The position numbers were made by a program, and so were the translations under genes. Below the pieces are notes generated by a model. That model saw only the letters and a list, made by a program, of their open reading frames with translations. It was not told where the DNA came from and did not search any database. A stretch of 50,791 nucleotides of DNA from Candidatus Sulfopaludibacter sp. (GTDB taxonomy: Bacteria; Acidobacteriota; Terriglobia; Bryobacterales; Bryobacteraceae): assembly GCA_031292755.1 (NCBI GenBank), contig JARLGM010000029.1, positions 1 through 50,791 on the forward strand, written 5' to 3'. Positions 42,608-50,784 of the stretch are shown here, piece by piece. The number at the start of each line of letters is the position of its first letter. The stretch's first letter is position 1.

Positions 42608-43673
42608 GCCGGACCCCTTGCGTGGCGAGCCTGCCGGCGTTGAACTCTTCCAGCGCTTCCAGCATGGCAACTACATTTTCGCGCGGCATCCCGGGACTGA
42701 CGCCTCCGCCCACAGAGAGAATCATGCCTTCGCCGCCCGCGCCTTCCAGGACATCGAGCGTGGCGTCCCTGACTTCGTCCGGCGTGCCGCGCACGGCAAT
42801 TTCCAGCGGGTTCACGTTGCCCATGAGACACATGCGGTCTCCCACGCGCTGCTTCACTTCGCGGATATCTTTCTGCTTGCCCCAGTTCAACACGTTGAAG
42901 CCGGCATCAGGCAGATGGTCGAGGCAGGCGTCCACTTCGGCATCGTTGTGATACACCTTGACCCAGTCCTTCGGAAAGGCATCGCAGATGCGCTTCAGGT
43001 AGGGGTGCGCGAACTCCATGTAGTGCTCTTCATTAATGAAGCCGACGATGTCGTCGAGGATGAAGATGCTCTCCACGGTGTCGCCCATGACTTTGTGCTG
43101 CGCCTTCAGCCAGTCGATGACCACGCGCGTACAGAGGTCGATGAGCTTGTGGGCGCCTTCGGGATTTTCCACCAGGTCAATCATGAAGTGCGTGGTGCCG
43201 CGGACGAACCCGGCGGTGCAGAGAGGGCCGCGCGAAGTGACCATGGGCAGGATATAGCCGGCGTCCAGGATGTGCTGCCGGTGCATGCCGATGCGGTGCA
43301 GGGTCAGAGCGGCGAAGGCGTCGGCCTCCACTTCGTATTCCGGAAACTGATCGATGTCTTCCAGACGGTAGAGGGTGTGGTACTCGCTGGGGGTGTTGTC
43401 CTGCCAGAACTTGATCTTGGCGCCCAGCACGGAGGGTTCGGCGGCCATCCCGTATTCCATCCACCAGGAGGGAACGAAGATGATGTCCGGGAACTCCCGC
43501 ATGATCTTCAGGTTAGCCTGGAACCACACTTCCGGATCGAGGTAGTAGTCCAGGTGTTTGATCCCGAGGTAGCCGGGCATCCAGGGGCTGTCGATGATGA
43601 GGGCCATCGGAACCTTATCCAGCTTTTCCAGCCGCGCAGCCCGCTTAAACGTTTCCCACTGTTTCGGCAGCAT
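42600..43673 (-). CDS. UroD-superfamily methyltransferase (corrinoid demethylase candidate)
   Basis: A 357-aa uroporphyrinogen-decarboxylase-fold protein and first gene of the operon. Methyltransferase members (MtaA, MtbA, CmuA) load methyl groups on, or off, corrinoid proteins. Hallmarks: TLYRLEDIDQFPEYEVEAD, DDIVGFINEEHYMEFAHPYL, KVYHNDAEVDACLDHL, MGNVNPLEIAVRGTPDEV and GGGVSPGMPRENVVAMLEAL. The zinc ligands of MtaA (H-x-C and a later Cys) are only partly kept: the His is there, but the Cys positions read N-D and G-G-G. It is not the heme enzyme. The likely role is to take a methyl group from an O-, N- or S-methyl substrate; see findings. Confidence 0.82.
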   Translation of the reverse strand: MLPKQWETFKRAARLEKLDKVPMALIIDSPWMPGYLGIKHLDYYLDPEVWFQANLKIMREFPDIIFVPSWWMEYGMAAEPSVLGAKIKFWQDNTPSEYHTLYRLEDIDQFPEYEVEADAFAALTLHRIGMHRQHILDAGYILPMVTSRGPLCTAGFVRGTTHFMIDLVENPEGAHKLIDLCTRVVIDWLKAQHKVMGDTVESIFILDDIVGFINEEHYMEFAHPYLKRICDAFPKDWVKVYHNDAEVDACLDHLPDAGFNVLNWGKQKDIREVKQRVGDRMCLMGNVNPLEIAVRGTPDEVRDATLDVLEGAGGEGMILSVGGGVSPGMPRENVVAMLEALEEFNAGRLATQGVRHG

Positions 43674-43740
43674 GAGAGTTTCTATTTAGTTTTATTCTCC
43701 AACAATATTCTATGTTACAACAACAGCGGCCGCCGAACCG
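43674..43740 (-). promoter_or_regulatory. AT-rich promoter region of the corrinoid/GH67 operon
   Basis: About 60 bases before the UroD-type gene are unusually AT-rich for this window. On the minus strand TTGTTG, an 18-base spacer and GAGAAT could form -35 and -10 boxes. TTGTTG occurs twice and TGTTGTAACA gives partial dyad symmetry, a possible operator. Beyond it, to the divergent permease at 43861, nothing else is supported. Confidence 0.35.
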
Positions 43741-43860
43741 GGTGTAGATGTCAGAATAGCTGATAGCCGCCCGCCTGATTCTAAATGGCCAAACGCACAG
43801 GAGTGGCTGCGTTTCACAGGGGCTACCGTGGCACAATAGGACAATTCTGGACGGCCACCT

Positions 43861-46236
43861 ATGGCAAAGGCATTACGGACGGCGAAGCGGTATTGGAAGC
43901 CGATTGCGGTTTCCTGTTTTTCGCTTTCGATTGCGATGGCGCTGGGGGTATTGGCGCTGAGCCTGTCGAACACCGTACTGCTGCTGCCCCCTTCGGGAGC
44001 GGAGCCGGACCGGCTGGTGATGATCTGTTCGCATTCGGCGCATGAGGACATCGGCAAGGTGTCTTATCCGGATTATGAATACTTCCGCAAGAACAACCAC
44101 GTGTTCACCGATATTGCGGCGGCGCCGAATTCGATCGGGCTGAACGTGGATTTCGACGATGGCAGGGAGGTGAAGCTCGCGACGCGGCCGGTGTCCGAGA
44201 ATTATTTCGCTGTGCTGGGGGTCAAGCCGTTTCTGGGCCGGTTCTTTACGGCGGGTGAGGCGGCCGAAAGCTCGAACGAGGCGGTGATGTCGTGGCCGTG
44301 CTGGAAGCGGCTGGGATCGAAGCGAGACATCATCGGACAGCAGATGGCGGGGTGGACCATTGTCGGCGTGGCGCCGCCGAGTTTCACGGGCGGATTCTAC
44401 GGAGCCAATGGGGATTTGTTCGGAAGCCTGAGGCACGACCAGGATCGATCGTGGATGGAGGATCGGTCGCAGGGGAGTTTAGCTTTGACCGCGCGATTAA
44501 AGCCGGGGGTGACGCGGGTGCAGGCGCAGACGGAGATGGCGATCCTCGCGGGTCAACTGGCGAGCGCATATCCAAAGGACGACAAGGGGAAGACGGCTCT
44601 GGTGACGCGGGCGACGCTGCTGCCGCCGGATGCCATCCCATACCTGATGGCGGCGAGCGGAGTTCTGATGCTGCTGGTGCTGCTGGTGCTGTTGATCGCG
44701 TGCGCGAACGTGGCGAACCTGATGCTGGCGGCGGCGACGGGACGGCGGCAGGAAGCGGCGATCAAGCTGGCGATCGGGGCGCCTCGGGGACGCTTGATCC
44801 GCGAGTTTCTCTGGGAGAGCGCGGCGCTGTGCGCGGTCAGCGGCGCCCTGGGTTACGGCATGGCGGCGGCGGTAGCGGGGTGGCTGAAGAATTTCAACTA
44901 CGTGTTCCCGATTTGGGGTTCGTTTTCGTTTTCCATCACCCTTCGTCTGGACGGCGCGGTGCTGGGATTGACTATCGCTCTGGTGGCAATCGCGAGCGTG
45001 GCGACGGGGTTGGCGCCGGCGTTGTACGCATCGTCGCCGGTGCTCTCGCAGATCTTAGGCGGCGAAGTCGTGGTGGGGGGATCGCAGAAGAGCGTGCGGC
45101 GGAACGCGCTGGTAATTGTGCAGGTAGCGGTGTGCACTCTGGTAATGGTAGGGATGGGGATGTGCCGGCGCAACCTCTACAACATGCGCCACGACGACTT
45201 CGGATTTTCGGCGCGAAATCTGGTGGCGCTGAACGTGTACACGGAAGCGGAGGGATACAAGCAGGCGCAGGCGGAGGAGGTTTACGACAAGCTGCGGCGG
45301 ACGACGGCGGCGCTGCCGGGGGTGCAGTCGGTGACGCTGGCATGGGATTTGCCGCTGTTCGGGTCGGAGGAACTGCCGATTGAGGTACCGGGAACCGCTG
45401 GGGCGACGAGCGCACACACGGCGGTGGACGACGCTTATTTCGCGACGCTGGGGATATCGATTGTGGCCGGGCGCGCGTTCGACCGGAACGACCGGGAAAA
45501 GGCGCGAGGGGTGGCGATCGTAAACCGGCAGATGGCGGAGATGTATTGGAAGGGCAAGAGTCCGCTGGGCGAGGTTTTCATGACGGGCAAGCCGCCCCGG
45601 CCGGTAACGATTGTGGGAGTGGCGGCGAACACGAAGAACGATACGGGCGAGGAGAAGCCCGGACCGTTTTTCTATCTGCCGCTGAGCCAGGAGTACCGGT
45701 CCGGGATCGAGGTGATTGCGCGCACGAGCGGAGATCCGAAACACTGGGTAGGGCCGTTCCGCAAGTCGATGCGGGGGCTTGGGCTGAAGGTGATGGTCGA
45801 GCCGGTGACGTTCGCGGAGTGGGTAGATCTGAACCTGTTTGGAATGCGGGTGATTGCCTGGGGCGGCGAGTTGCTGAGCGGCTTGGGTCTGATGCTGGCG
45901 ATGGTGGGCCTGGCGGGGGCGGTGTCGTATTCGGTCGGGCAGAGGAAGAAAGAACTGGGGATTCGGGTGGCGCTGGGCGCACGGCGCGGGCAGTTGCTGG
46001 CCATGCTGTTGAGGCAATCGGCGGTGGTGGCAGGCTCGGGAGTAGCAATCGGGCTGGCGCTGGGAACGGTGACGAGCATACTCCTGCAGTCGCAATTCTA
46101 CCGGATGGGCGCGGTGGAGTGGGTGGTGCTGCTGCCGGTGACGGCGGTGGTGATGGGTCTGGCGCTAGCCATGACGTGTTTATCGGCGATCCCGTGGCTG
46201 CGGGTGGATCCGATGGAGGCCGTGAGGCACGCTTGA
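43861..46236 (+). CDS. ADOP-type ABC permease (MacB/FtsX-like)
   Basis: A 791-aa inner-membrane protein of the acidobacterial duplicated orphan permease type. It has two MacB_PCD-FtsX repeats: hydrophobic helix at about 15-37, a periplasmic domain (SYPDYEYFRKNN, ENYFAVLGVKPFLGRFF), three helices from about 260 (LMLLVLLVLLIACANVANLM), then a fourth segment and a second periplasmic domain (DDAYFATLGISIVAGRAFD, PVTIVGVAANTKND) and a last helix triplet from about 675, ending PMEAVRHA. No ABC ATPase gene is adjacent, as is usual for this group. An export or lipoprotein-related function is inferred. Divergent from the corrinoid operon. Confidence 0.85.
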   Translation: MAKALRTAKRYWKPIAVSCFSLSIAMALGVLALSLSNTVLLLPPSGAEPDRLVMICSHSAHEDIGKVSYPDYEYFRKNNHVFTDIAAAPNSIGLNVDFDDGREVKLATRPVSENYFAVLGVKPFLGRFFTAGEAAESSNEAVMSWPCWKRLGSKRDIIGQQMAGWTIVGVAPPSFTGGFYGANGDLFGSLRHDQDRSWMEDRSQGSLALTARLKPGVTRVQAQTEMAILAGQLASAYPKDDKGKTALVTRATLLPPDAIPYLMAASGVLMLLVLLVLLIACANVANLMLAAATGRRQEAAIKLAIGAPRGRLIREFLWESAALCAVSGALGYGMAAAVAGWLKNFNYVFPIWGSFSFSITLRLDGAVLGLTIALVAIASVATGLAPALYASSPVLSQILGGEVVVGGSQKSVRRNALVIVQVAVCTLVMVGMGMCRRNLYNMRHDDFGFSARNLVALNVYTEAEGYKQAQAEEVYDKLRRTTAALPGVQSVTLAWDLPLFGSEELPIEVPGTAGATSAHTAVDDAYFATLGISIVAGRAFDRNDREKARGVAIVNRQMAEMYWKGKSPLGEVFMTGKPPRPVTIVGVAANTKNDTGEEKPGPFFYLPLSQEYRSGIEVIARTSGDPKHWVGPFRKSMRGLGLKVMVEPVTFAEWVDLNLFGMRVIAWGGELLSGLGLMLAMVGLAGAVSYSVGQRKKELGIRVALGARRGQLLAMLLRQSAVVAGSGVAIGLALGTVTSILLQSQFYRMGAVEWVVLLPVTAVVMGLALAMTCLSAIPWLRVDPMEAVRHA

Positions 46237-46323
46237 TTCGACAATGCAAACGGAACTCGCGGGAAGCCGGACCGCTGAAACACGCCACGACTGTAGCGAA
46301 CGTCTTAAAGTTTAAAGATCGAA

Positions 46324-47724
46324 CTATTTGGCCGTAAAGCGCGTCCACTGGTGCGAGTCCATGTCTTTTAAGACCGGCTTGAACCAGGAGTATTCGGGGT
46401 GTTTGGCCAGGTGCTCAGCGGCCTTGAAATGCAGCCCGCAGGCGTGGCCGAGGGCGGCGGTGAGGGTCATCTTCTCGGCTCCGGCGGCGTCGGTGATCTT
46501 GTTTTGCACGGCGCCCACCGGGGCGTACGGGCCCTGCCAGGAGGGCATGCCGCGGGGGGAAAGGTCGACGTGCCCGCAGAGGGTACGCTCGCTGGCGTCC
46601 ACTTTGTTTTCGAAAGTGTCGAAGTGGTCGCTGAGGAATTTCTCGCCCGCGGCGACATCGATTTTACCCTTGTACTGTTCCATCAATTGCAGCCATCGGG
46701 CGTGGCGGGCGTTGTCGCTGTTGCTCTTGTCGTTGAGGTCGAAGGTGGTCTCTTCGCGCGCCAGTTTGGGATCGGCCGGAAAATTCGAGCCGACGAAAAA
46801 GCCGTCTTTCGTGCGCTGGAGGATCACGTTCTTGAGTCCCAGTTCCAGGCTGGCCACCTCGTTATTTTTGCGGTCGGCCACCAGCCAGTTGTTGGCGTAG
46901 CCGCCGTTGTTGCCATCCTTCATGACGCGGGCGAAGTCGTCGATCGAATCGGAATACTGCATGGCCTTGCGGGCGCGGACGAACTCGGGCGTGCCGTTGG
47001 GATCGAATCCGTCGAACTCGCTGATGGTGGTTTCAGTGATGACGATGCCGGCGGAGTTGAGGCCGAAATCGTCGCCGCTGTGGATCAAGCCGGGCATGCC
47101 GTCCATGATGAAGCGGTTGCCCTTGGCGGGCACGATATCGAACACGATGTTCCAGCGCTCGCCGGTGGAATAGCTGGTCCAATTGTTGTGGCCGATTACC
47201 ACGCGGCCATCCTTAGTGTAGGACCCGGTGGCGGCGAAGGCGCTGCAATGCTCGGCGACGGCCGGGTTGGAGATGGCCTTACCGTGGCTCTTCTCATACC
47301 ACTTGTCGTAGTAAGGCAGCTCGAGCCAGGCGTTGAGCGCGACCACGTCCCAGAGGTCGATCTTGACGTTGCGCGCGGCCAGGCCTTCGGCGATGCCGGT
47401 CAGCTCTTCGCGATACTCCTGCTCCACGTGCGGCCAGAGCACGTCCTGGGCGGCTTTGCGGAAGAACTCCCAATCCTTCTTTTCATCGTGGGACATCTCG
47501 GTGGAGATGGCCTTCAGATTGTCCTGAATTTCCGACGCCAGCAGAAACCCGTGCTGAAAGCCGATCTGGCTGGGCGTGCCTTCCAGGTGGACCTGAATCC
47601 AGCCATTACGCTCGCTCGACCGGTAGGCTCTTTTCAGGCGCGGATCGGTTTGTGGATTCTTGGAGACCAGCGTGAGTGCCAGACCCAGAAGGAGCAGGGC
47701 GGAGAGAACGGCTGTACGTCGCAT
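46324..47724 (-). CDS. Exported C45/phospholipase-B-like N-terminal nucleophile hydrolase
   Basis: A 466-aa exported protein with a signal peptide (MRRTAVLSALLLLGLALTL). The central region matches C45 acyltransferase/phospholipase-B-like hydrolases: GFQHGFLLASEIQDNL, the putative nucleophile Cys in AEHCSAFAATGSYTKDG, VVIGHNNWTSYSTGERW, the DFGLNSAGIVITETTI segment and NNWLVADRKNNEVASLELG. Autocleavage before the Cys would produce the active enzyme. It may act on amides or lipids outside the cytoplasm. The frame extends to GTG 47787, but ATG 47724 begins the signal peptide and has a perfect TATAAT 7 bases before it. Divergent from selD by 24 bp. Confidence 0.82.
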   Translation of the reverse strand: MRRTAVLSALLLLGLALTLVSKNPQTDPRLKRAYRSSERNGWIQVHLEGTPSQIGFQHGFLLASEIQDNLKAISTEMSHDEKKDWEFFRKAAQDVLWPHVEQEYREELTGIAEGLAARNVKIDLWDVVALNAWLELPYYDKWYEKSHGKAISNPAVAEHCSAFAATGSYTKDGRVVIGHNNWTSYSTGERWNIVFDIVPAKGNRFIMDGMPGLIHSGDDFGLNSAGIVITETTISEFDGFDPNGTPEFVRARKAMQYSDSIDDFARVMKDGNNGGYANNWLVADRKNNEVASLELGLKNVILQRTKDGFFVGSNFPADPKLAREETTFDLNDKSNSDNARHARWLQLMEQYKGKIDVAAGEKFLSDHFDTFENKVDASERTLCGHVDLSPRGMPSWQGPYAPVGAVQNKITDAAGAEKMTLTAALGHACGLHFKAAEHLAKHPEYSWFKPVLKDMDSHQWTRFTAK

Positions 47725-47748
47725 TGCCGCTATTATAGTAAGTAATCC
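47725..47748. promoter_or_regulatory. Overlapping divergent promoters, C45 hydrolase / selD
   Basis: Only 24 bp. Minus strand TATAAT (47737-47732), 7 bases before the hydrolase ATG; plus strand TATAGT (47734-47739), 9 bases before the selD ATG. The two boxes overlap, so the promoters cannot be used at the same time. Confidence 0.5.
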
Positions 47749-48783
47749 ATGCCGGAAATTTCCCACCCCAAAAAACTGACGGCTCACGTGAAGGCCGCGG
47801 GTTGAGCGGCCAAACTCAGTCCAAAGTTGTTGGACCAGGTTTTGGCTACCGTGCCCCGCTGGGCCGATGAGAATGTGCTGGTAGGGTTTGACACTGCCGA
47901 CGACGCCGGCGTGTACAAGCTGACGGAGGAACTCGCCCTGGTGCAGACGGTGGATTTCTTCACGCCCATCGTGGACGATCCGTATACCTTCGGCGCGGTT
48001 GCCGCCGCGAATTCACTGAGCGATGTGTATGCCATGGGCGGCCGGCCCATCTCCTCGCTGTCGATTCTGGCGTGGCCGGCGAAAGGGGAAACCGAGGACC
48101 TGAGCGCCATTCTCAAGGGCGGCGCCGAGAAGATGCGGGAAGCGGGCTGCTCCATTCTGGGCGGCCACAGCGTGGCGGATGACGAGATCAAATTCGGCTA
48201 TGCGGTGACCGGGCTGGTACACCCGGCGCACTACAAACCGAATGCCGGCGCGCGCGCCGGAGATGCCCTGGTGTTCACCAAACGGATCGGTACCGGCGTC
48301 ATCGCGACGGCCTTGAAGCGCGGGATTGCAGCCGGGGAGCACGTGGAAGAATCCACTCGCCAGATGCTCACGCTGAATCGCGCGGCCTGCGAAGCCATGC
48401 TGCGGTTCGATGTGCACGGCTGCACGGATGTAACGGGCTTCGGGCTGATCGGCCACGCGCGGGAAATGGCGCTGGCCAGCGGTGTGACTCTGGAACTGGA
48501 TGTGGATTCGGTACGTTTTCTGCCGGGCGCGGTGGAGTACGCGCGCCTGGGCGCGGCGCCGGGAGGGCTGAAGAATAATCGCGAGTTCGCCGGGTGCGCG
48601 GTGGCAGCGCGCCGCGAATTGCCGCGCGAAATCGAAGATCTGCTGTACGATCCGCAGACCTCCGGCGGCCTGCTGATCGCTTTGCCCGAAAAGCAGGCGG
48701 CGGAGCTGGAACGCTCGCTCAAGGGCGCGCACCGGATCGGCCGTGCGGTGGCGCGGCGGGAAAAGGCGATTGAACTGATATGA
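47749..48783 (+). CDS. selD: Selenide, water dikinase SelD with in-frame selenocysteine (UGA)
   Basis: A 344-aa selenoprotein that makes selenophosphate from selenide and ATP for selenocysteine and selenouridine synthesis. The true start is ATG 47749: HPKKLTAHVKAAG, then TGA (47803-47805) read as Sec19, then AAKLSPKLLDQVLATVPRWA. The Sec-x-x-Lys spacing equals the catalytic Cys17-x-x-Lys20 of E. coli SelD. Downstream motifs are normal: VGFDTADDAGVY, VDFFTPIVDDPYTFG, AMGGRPISSLS, SILGGHSVADDEIKFGYAVT, CTDVTGFGLIGHA, YDPQTSGGLL. A reading that stops at the TGA would miss the first 26 residues. It overlaps pyrF by 4 bases. Confidence 0.93.
47809..47846 (+). promoter_or_regulatory. Bacterial SECIS-like hairpin in selD
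   Basis: Directly after the UGA: outer stem GCCAAA (47809-47814) with TTTGGC (47841-47846), inner stem GTCCAA (47819-47824) with TTGGAC (47830-47835), apical loop AGTTG. The loop lies 19 bases after the UGA, inside the range required by SelB in E. coli. The internal loop breaks the stem between the two parts. Confidence 0.7.
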
Positions 48784-49469
48784 CACACAACCCCATCATT
48801 GTTGCTCTGGACGTGGAATCCGCGGCGGAGGCGCGCGCGCTGGTGGCGCGGCTGGGCACGCAGGTGAACTTCTACAAGGTCGGGATGGAGCTTTATGCCG
48901 CGGCGGGCATGGAGTTTGTGAGGGAGCTGACCGGCGAAGGCAAAGACGTCTTCCTGGATCTGAAACTGTACGACATTCCCGAAACGGTAAAGCGCGCGGT
49001 AGCACAAGTGGCACGGACGGGTGTGCGTTTCCTCACTATTCACGCGGTGGGATCGGCCATGCGCGCGGCGGTTGAGGGGCGGGGGAATTCGGATCTCAAA
49101 CTGCTGGCGGTGACGGTGCTGACCAGCTTCGGGCCGGAAGACATGGAAGACCTGAATTTTCAGGGGAGCATTTCCGAACTGGTGGAGCGGCGCGCGCGCA
49201 AAGCCATGGAAGTGGGGATGGACGGCATTGTGGCATCGCCGCTGGAAGTATCGGCGGTGCGCCGCATGGCCGGCCCGAAAGCCATTCTGGTGATCCCGGG
49301 GATTCGTTCGGCGGGCGCGGACAGGGGCGACCAGAAGCGCGTGGCCACTCCCGCGGACGCCATGGCGGCGGGCGCCGACTACCTGGTGATCGGCCGGCAG
49401 ATCACGCGCGCCGCCGATCCCGCGCGGGAGGCCGGGCGTGTGCTGGCGGAGATCTGCGTCGCGGGATGA
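48780..49469 (+). CDS. pyrF: Orotidine 5'-phosphate decarboxylase
   Basis: A 229-aa TIM-barrel enzyme that decarboxylates OMP to UMP, the last step of pyrimidine synthesis. It has the substrate-binding D in VALDVES, the K in YKVGMELY, and the catalytic charge network DLKLYDIPETVKRAV (D-x-K-x-x-D). The VIGRQITRAADPAREA phosphate-binding segment is near the C-terminus. ATG 48780 overlaps selD (ATGA) and the stop overlaps the MFS gene by 4 bases, so three unrelated activities are translationally coupled. Length is normal for the bacterial type-1 enzyme. Confidence 0.95.
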   Translation: MTHNPIIVALDVESAAEARALVARLGTQVNFYKVGMELYAAAGMEFVRELTGEGKDVFLDLKLYDIPETVKRAVAQVARTGVRFLTIHAVGSAMRAAVEGRGNSDLKLLAVTVLTSFGPEDMEDLNFQGSISELVERRARKAMEVGMDGIVASPLEVSAVRRMAGPKAILVIPGIRSAGADRGDQKRVATPADAMAAGADYLVIGRQITRAADPAREAGRVLAEICVAG

Positions 49470-50722
49470 AACTTCCGGCAACACTACGGGCCCTGCAATA
49501 TCGCAACTTTCAACTGTTCTTCAGCGGCCAGATGATTTCGCTGATCGGCACGTGGATGCAGAACGTGGCCCAGGCATGGCTGGTGTACCGCATGACAGGC
49601 AGTTCAGTGCTGCTCGGGGCGATCGGGTTCGCGTCACAGATCCCATCGTTTCTGTTTTCTCCCGTGGCGGGAATTGTGGCCGACCGGTACAGCCGCCACC
49701 GCGTGGTGATCGCCACCCAGACGTCCTCCATGCTGCTGGCCTTCGTACTGGCGGCGGTCGTGTTGAGCGGCGCGGTCCAGATCTGGCACATCTTTGTGTT
49801 GGCGATCTTGCTTGGCGTGGTGAACGCGTTCGATATTCCCGCGCGCCAGTCCTTCATGGTGGAGATGGTGGGACGCGGCGACCTGATGAATGCGATCGCC
49901 CTGAACTCCTCGATGTTCAATGCTTCGCGCGTGGTGGGTCCGGCCATCGCCGGGATTCTGGTGGCGAGCATCGGCGAGGGCTGGTGCTTCTTCGCCAACG
50001 CGGTGAGCTACATTGCGGTGATCGTGGGGCTCTTCCTGATGAAGCTGCCGCCCTACGAGAAGGTGAAGCACGAAGCGTCTCCGCTCGCCCACGTGATCGA
50101 GGGTTTCGGGTGGGTCATTCACAATACTCCGGTGCACGCCATCCTGATGCTATTAGGCGTGGTGAGCCTGACCGCGATGCCGTATTCGGTGCTGATGCCC
50201 ATTTTCGCCGACCGGATTCTGCACGGCGGCGCCAGAGCTCTCGGGACCTTGATGGGCGCGACCGGGGTGGGCGCACTGGCGGCAGCGCTGGTGCTGGCCA
50301 GCCGCAAGACTTTGAAAGGGCTGGGCAGTTGGGTCGCGATCTCGGCGGCCAGCTTTGGCGTAAGCCTGATCGCGTTCGCGTTTTCGCGCTGGTACTGGCT
50401 GTCGATCGCCATTCTGGTGCCGGTGGGATTCGCCCTGATGATCGAGATGGGTTCGTCCAATACCCTGATTCAGAGTATGGTGCCGGACCGGCTGCGCGGT
50501 CGGGTGATGGCGGTCTATTCGATGATGTTCATGGGGATGGGGCCGATCGGATCGTTACTGGCGGGCGCGGCGGCAGACCGGATGGGCGCGCCGGGGACGG
50601 TAGCGGTTGGGGGGGTGGTCTGTATCGCAGCGGCGGGAACGTTCGCGGTCTTCCTGCCGAGATTTCGGGAACACGCCCGGCGATTGATTTTAGAGCAGCG
50701 GTTGGCGCCGGCTCGGGAATAG
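49466..50722 (+). CDS. MFS transporter, EntS-like exporter
   Basis: A 418-aa major facilitator with about 12 membrane helices. The N-terminus LRALQYRNFQLFFSGQMISL and IGTWMQNVAQAWLVYRMTGS are typical of the MFS_3/EntS group of small-molecule exporters, as is the loop motif ADRYSRHRV between helices 2 and 3 and DRLRGRVMAVYSMMFMGMGP in the second half. Substrate is unknown; members export siderophores or drugs. The gene starts inside the pyrF stop (4-base overlap) and is followed by a large nested hairpin. Confidence 0.88.
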   Translation: MKLPATLRALQYRNFQLFFSGQMISLIGTWMQNVAQAWLVYRMTGSSVLLGAIGFASQIPSFLFSPVAGIVADRYSRHRVVIATQTSSMLLAFVLAAVVLSGAVQIWHIFVLAILLGVVNAFDIPARQSFMVEMVGRGDLMNAIALNSSMFNASRVVGPAIAGILVASIGEGWCFFANAVSYIAVIVGLFLMKLPPYEKVKHEASPLAHVIEGFGWVIHNTPVHAILMLLGVVSLTAMPYSVLMPIFADRILHGGARALGTLMGATGVGALAAALVLASRKTLKGLGSWVAISAASFGVSLIAFAFSRWYWLSIAILVPVGFALMIEMGSSNTLIQSMVPDRLRGRVMAVYSMMFMGMGPIGSLLAGAAADRMGAPGTVAVGGVVCIAAAGTFAVFLPRFREHARRLILEQRLAPARE

Positions 50723-50732
50723 CACGGGGGTG

Positions 50733-50784
50733 TTCTTCACCACGGAGCATTGAACCGGGCGGGCCCGGTTTCGTGGATGAAGAA
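50733..50784. terminator. Nested inverted repeat after the MFS gene
   Basis: Outer arms TTCTTCACCACG (50733-50744) and CGTGGATGAAGAA (50772-50784), which pair with a single bulged base; inner hairpin AACCGGG-CGGG-CCCGGTT (50753-50770). It begins 11 bases after the stop codon and would be a strong transcript end or RNA-stabilising fold. It may also be a dispersed palindromic repeat; it runs nearly to the window edge. Confidence 0.5.

Noticed and set aside
42600..43673. Heme-biosynthesis uroporphyrinogen decarboxylase (hemE)
   Set aside because: Sequence blocks and operon partners are those of corrinoid methyltransferases; the HemE N-terminal arginine motif is not seen.
43861..46236. Complete MacAB-type efflux system
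   Set aside because: No ATPase or membrane-fusion gene beside the permease; orphan permeases of this type are common in Acidobacteria.
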